From assembly GCA_947503835.1 (NCBI GenBank), contig CANNFM010000002.1, forward strand, positions 485,048 through 549,047: a DNA stretch of 64,000 bases, written 5' to 3'. Below the pieces are notes generated by a model that saw only the letters and a program-made list of their open reading frames with translations, was not told where the DNA came from and did no database searches. The position numbers and the translations under genes were made by a program. This DNA comes from an uncultured Aquimarina sp. (GTDB lineage Bacteria; Bacteroidota; Bacteroidia; Flavobacteriales; Flavobacteriaceae). Below are positions 62,235-64,000 of this stretch, piece after piece (the stretch's first letter is position 1; each line of letters starts with the position of its first letter).

Positions 62235-62309
62235 GGTGGTTGTAGCTCAGTTGGTTAGAGCACTGGTTTGTGGTACCAGGGGTCGCGGGTTCGAATCCCG
62301 TCTTCCACC
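62235..62309 (+). tRNA. tRNA-His (anticodon GUG)
   Basis: G-1 (62235) followed by acceptor GTGGTTG, D-arm GCTC...GAGC, anticodon loop TTGTGGT with GTG, and T-arm GCGGGTTCGAATCCCGT. The discriminator C pairs with G-1, and CCA (62310-62312) is encoded. The acceptor stem contains two T-T oppositions (positions 5-68 and 6-67), discussed in the findings. Confidence 0.93.
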
Positions 62310-62316
62310 CCAAAAT

Positions 62317-62347
62317 AAAAAAAGCCCTTTTTCAAGGGCTTTTTTTA
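62317..62347. terminator. Bidirectional terminator after tRNA-His
   Basis: AAAAAAGCCCTT pairs with AAGGGCTTTTTT around a short loop, with A and T runs on both sides. It ends the tRNA-His transcript on the plus strand and the M28 peptidase transcript on the minus strand. Confidence 0.85.
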
Positions 62348-62363
62348 TTTCTAAAATTCAACG

Positions 62364-63422
62364 TTATTCTTCTTCCTTAACGCCATCTACTATAATGCGT
62401 TCTGTTCTATTAGCAACCTCCCAAGCGGTATAAAACACCAACTTAGCTCGCTTAGTCATTAAATCATATTCAATCTTATCAGGCGTATCTGTAGGTTTGT
62501 GATAATCTTCATGTACTCCATTAAAATAAAATATAATAGGGATATTATGTTTAGCGAAGTTGTAATGATCACTTCTAAAATAAAATCGATTTGGGTCATT
62601 CTTGGCATTATATGTATAATCTAAATCTAATTTTGTGTATTTAGAGTTTGCTTCTTCACTTATATTATGTAATTCAGAACTTAACCGATCGCTACCTATC
62701 AAATACACATAATTGCTTTTATCTTCTCCTTGATGAGATCCGTCAATTCTTCCGATCATATCAATATTAAGATCTGTAACTGTGTTCTCTAATGGAAAAA
62801 CAGGATTTTCGGTATAATATCTAGAGCCATACAACCCTTTCTCTTCACCAGTAACATGTAAAAACAGGATTGATCTTTTAGGTCCTACTCCATCCTTTTT
62901 TGCATTCATAAATGCTTCAGCTATTTCTAACAAGCTTACAGTTCCCGAACCATCATCATCGGCACCATTAAACACATTACCATTTGCATCTACTCCTACA
63001 TGGTCATAATGAGCAGAAATTACTACTATTTCATCAGGTTTTTCTGATCCTTCTATATACGCTAACACATTTTCTGATGATTTTATTCCTCCTCTAAAAT
63101 AGCTTTCGGGTATTTCTTGAAAATAATCATCTTCACCCAGTGGAGAAGGAATTTCCATCTTTTTATATTGTTCTTTTAAATACTCTGCTGCCTTTTTTTG
63201 CCCAGGTTCTCCTGTATCTCGCCCTTCAAATTCATCACTAGCAAAAGTATACAAATACTCTTTAAGCTCTTTAGAAGTAATACTTTCGGCGTACTTAACA
63301 ACAGATGTTTTCTTACTTATATCAGGATTCGATTTTATTTTGGGTGTAACTTCGGGTGAGTTTTGCGAAGTTCCGCAACAACTAACTATAAATGCTCCAA
63401 TAATTATTAAAGTACTTTTCAT
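62364..63422 (-). CDS. M28-family zinc aminopeptidase lipoprotein
   Basis: The 352-residue product has a lipoprotein signal (MKSTLIIIGAFIVSCCG, cysteine near residue 15). The M28 metal ligands are present: VVISAHYDHVG (His), FNGADDDGSGTVSLLE (Asp bridging), FLHVTGEEKGLYGSRYY (catalytic Glu-Glu), DLNIDMIGRI (Asp) and the late HEDYHKPTDTPDKI (His). It is an exported, membrane-anchored peptidase that trims N-terminal residues from peptides. It is convergent with tRNA-His and divergent from tRNA-Ser. Confidence 0.93.
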   Translation of the reverse strand: MKSTLIIIGAFIVSCCGTSQNSPEVTPKIKSNPDISKKTSVVKYAESITSKELKEYLYTFASDEFEGRDTGEPGQKKAAEYLKEQYKKMEIPSPLGEDDYFQEIPESYFRGGIKSSENVLAYIEGSEKPDEIVVISAHYDHVGVDANGNVFNGADDDGSGTVSLLEIAEAFMNAKKDGVGPKRSILFLHVTGEEKGLYGSRYYTENPVFPLENTVTDLNIDMIGRIDGSHQGEDKSNYVYLIGSDRLSSELHNISEEANSKYTKLDLDYTYNAKNDPNRFYFRSDHYNFAKHNIPIIFYFNGVHEDYHKPTDTPDKIEYDLMTKRAKLVFYTAWEVANRTERIIVDGVKEEE

Positions 63423-63548
63423 TTAATTATTTAATTATGAGCTCACAAGATACTCAATTCATGATATATTTTAAAAAGAATATTTTAATACAAACAAATT
63501 ACTCTAAAATTATTTTAAAAATATTCTTTTTAGAATTAAAAAAGGTTT

Positions 63549-63556
63549 TATATTTG
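63549..63556 (+). promoter_or_regulatory. -7 promoter element TATATTTG of tRNA-Ser
   Basis: Exact TAnnTTTG match, followed by CACCCGCATT, nearly the same as the discriminator region of the tRNA cluster promoter at 29673. Confidence 0.6.
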
Positions 63557-63594
63557 CACCCGCATTCAGGGAATACCTGATGAGACTAAACACT

Positions 63595-63679
63595 GGAGAA
63601 TTGGCAGAGTGGTCGAATGCGGCAGTCTTGAAAACTGTTGAGGGTCACACCTCCGGGGGTTCGAATCCCTCATTCTCCG
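63595..63679 (+). tRNA. tRNA-Ser (anticodon UGA)
   Basis: Acceptor GGAGAAT pairs with ATTCTCC; anticodon loop CTTGAAA with TGA; long variable arm; T-arm GGGGTTCGAATCCCT (one G-T). Discriminator G. The large variable arm identifies serine. Confidence 0.95.
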
Positions 63680-63686
63680 CATTAAT

Positions 63687-63722
63687 AAAATGCTTCACAT
63701 CCTAGATGTGGAGCATTTTTTG
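63687..63722 (+). terminator. Terminator after tRNA-Ser
   Basis: AAAATGCTTCACATC (63687-63701) pairs with GATGTGGAGCATTTT (63705-63719), with one T-G pair, a 3-nt loop and a T-run. Confidence 0.85.
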
Positions 63723-63786
63723 GTTTTAAAGACGTTGAAAATAAAATTTTTAAAAGGAATTGAAGGATCAAGATCAATTGTTGTGT

Positions 63787-64000
63787 TTATGCAAATATTC
63801 TGGTTAGTCTAAAAAGGAAGAACTCTACATTTTTGACACCTCTAAACTGTGCTCTAAAGGCTTTTATCTTTGCATTAAAAGATTCTGCTGATGCATTGGT
63901 ACTTCGATTGATGAAATAGTTTGGTATTGATCTATAATTGATCGTTATTGTATTAGCAATTGTATTAAATGCTTTAAAGCCTGTTTGCTCTACATCTTTA
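63787..64000 (-). mobile_element. 3' end of an ISAon1/ISL3-type transposase gene
   Basis: Partial; the gene continues beyond 64000. The minus strand reads ...NYFINRSTNASAESFNAKIKAFRAQ, then FRGVKNVEFFLFRLTRIFA and a TAA stop at 63787-63789. This is the C-terminal end of a DDE transposase of the ISAon1/ISL3 group, whose hallmark is the late NASAESFNAKIKAFR with the catalytic glutamate. It lies 108 bp after the tRNA-Ser gene. The terminal inverted repeat of the element cannot be defined from the part visible. Confidence 0.85.

Overview
The window is a low-GC chromosomal segment of a marine-type flavobacterium (Bacteroidota, Flavobacteriaceae; an Aquimarina-like genus is my best guess). The evidence is a protein with a C-terminal type IX secretion sorting domain, promoters of the Bacteroidetes TAnnTTTG type, the CcsA-ResB fusion for cytochrome c maturation, bacillithiol synthesis (BshB1), and a typical flavobacterial gene order. 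It is mostly core genome with several accessory patches.

Layout. 1-3.9 kb: cell-wall amidase (cut by the window edge) divergent from lptD and ridA. 3.9-5.7 kb: a gene-poor stretch with stem-loops, a sigma-54-like promoter before a 32-codon ORF, an orphan hypothetical gene and a decayed mgsA fragment. 5.7-8.3 kb: secreted protein, Crp-like regulator, mgsA and pfkA. 8.4-14.9 kb: tamB divergent from tsaD and rsmE. 14.9-19.2 kb: a protein with an eCIS-associated leader, a T9SS cargo and a phytase-like lipoprotein. 19.2-21.7 kb: a minus-strand ArsR-led operon (ArsR, SRPBCC, DinB, GyrI-like, PPOX) with paired operators. 21.8-26.2 kb: DUF1223, DUF4159, TrmH-like, AI-2E-like and THUMP-like methyltransferase genes. 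26.2-29.5 kb: three secreted proteins of unknown role. 29.7-30.0 kb: tRNA-Ser, tRNA-Pro, tRNA-Arg.

30-38.5 kb is the accessory part: a gene broken by one stop codon, an unusual long PLP enzyme, an FKBP lipoprotein, structured repeats, two tiny conserved-looking genes, a 56-bp tandem repeat, and a TPR histidine kinase/response regulator pair behind a small lipoprotein gene with a 20-bp hairpin between. 38.7-44.6 kb: ccsA-resB, then DUF2520, kdsC-like, rdgB and CPBP genes. 44.6-45.3 kb holds two paralogous small-RNA-like units. 45.3-50.5 kb: NhaC, thioesterase, nitroreductase, DegT aminotransferase and a RibB with a degenerate RibA half. 50.5-57.7 kb: envelope and redox block (LptF/G, LolA, FtsK, DgkA, Tpx, DUF6952, thioredoxin, peroxiredoxin). 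57.9-62.2 kb: hybrid TPR histidine kinase, trans-sulfuration enzyme and bshB1. 62.2-64 kb: tRNA-His, M28 peptidase, tRNA-Ser and the end of a transposase.

Themes: outer-membrane biogenesis (LptD, LptF/G, TamB, LolA, KdsC), thiol redox defence (peroxiredoxin, Tpx, thioredoxin, bacillithiol), and the methylglyoxal branch of glycolysis. The most interesting unexplained items are the paired small-RNA-like units (44.66-45.09 kb), the sigma-54-type mini-gene (4.44-4.69 kb), the small lipoprotein/kinase module (34.8-37.6 kb) and the 56-bp repeat array (34.4-34.65 kb). All family calls are from reading the sequence; no database search was possible.
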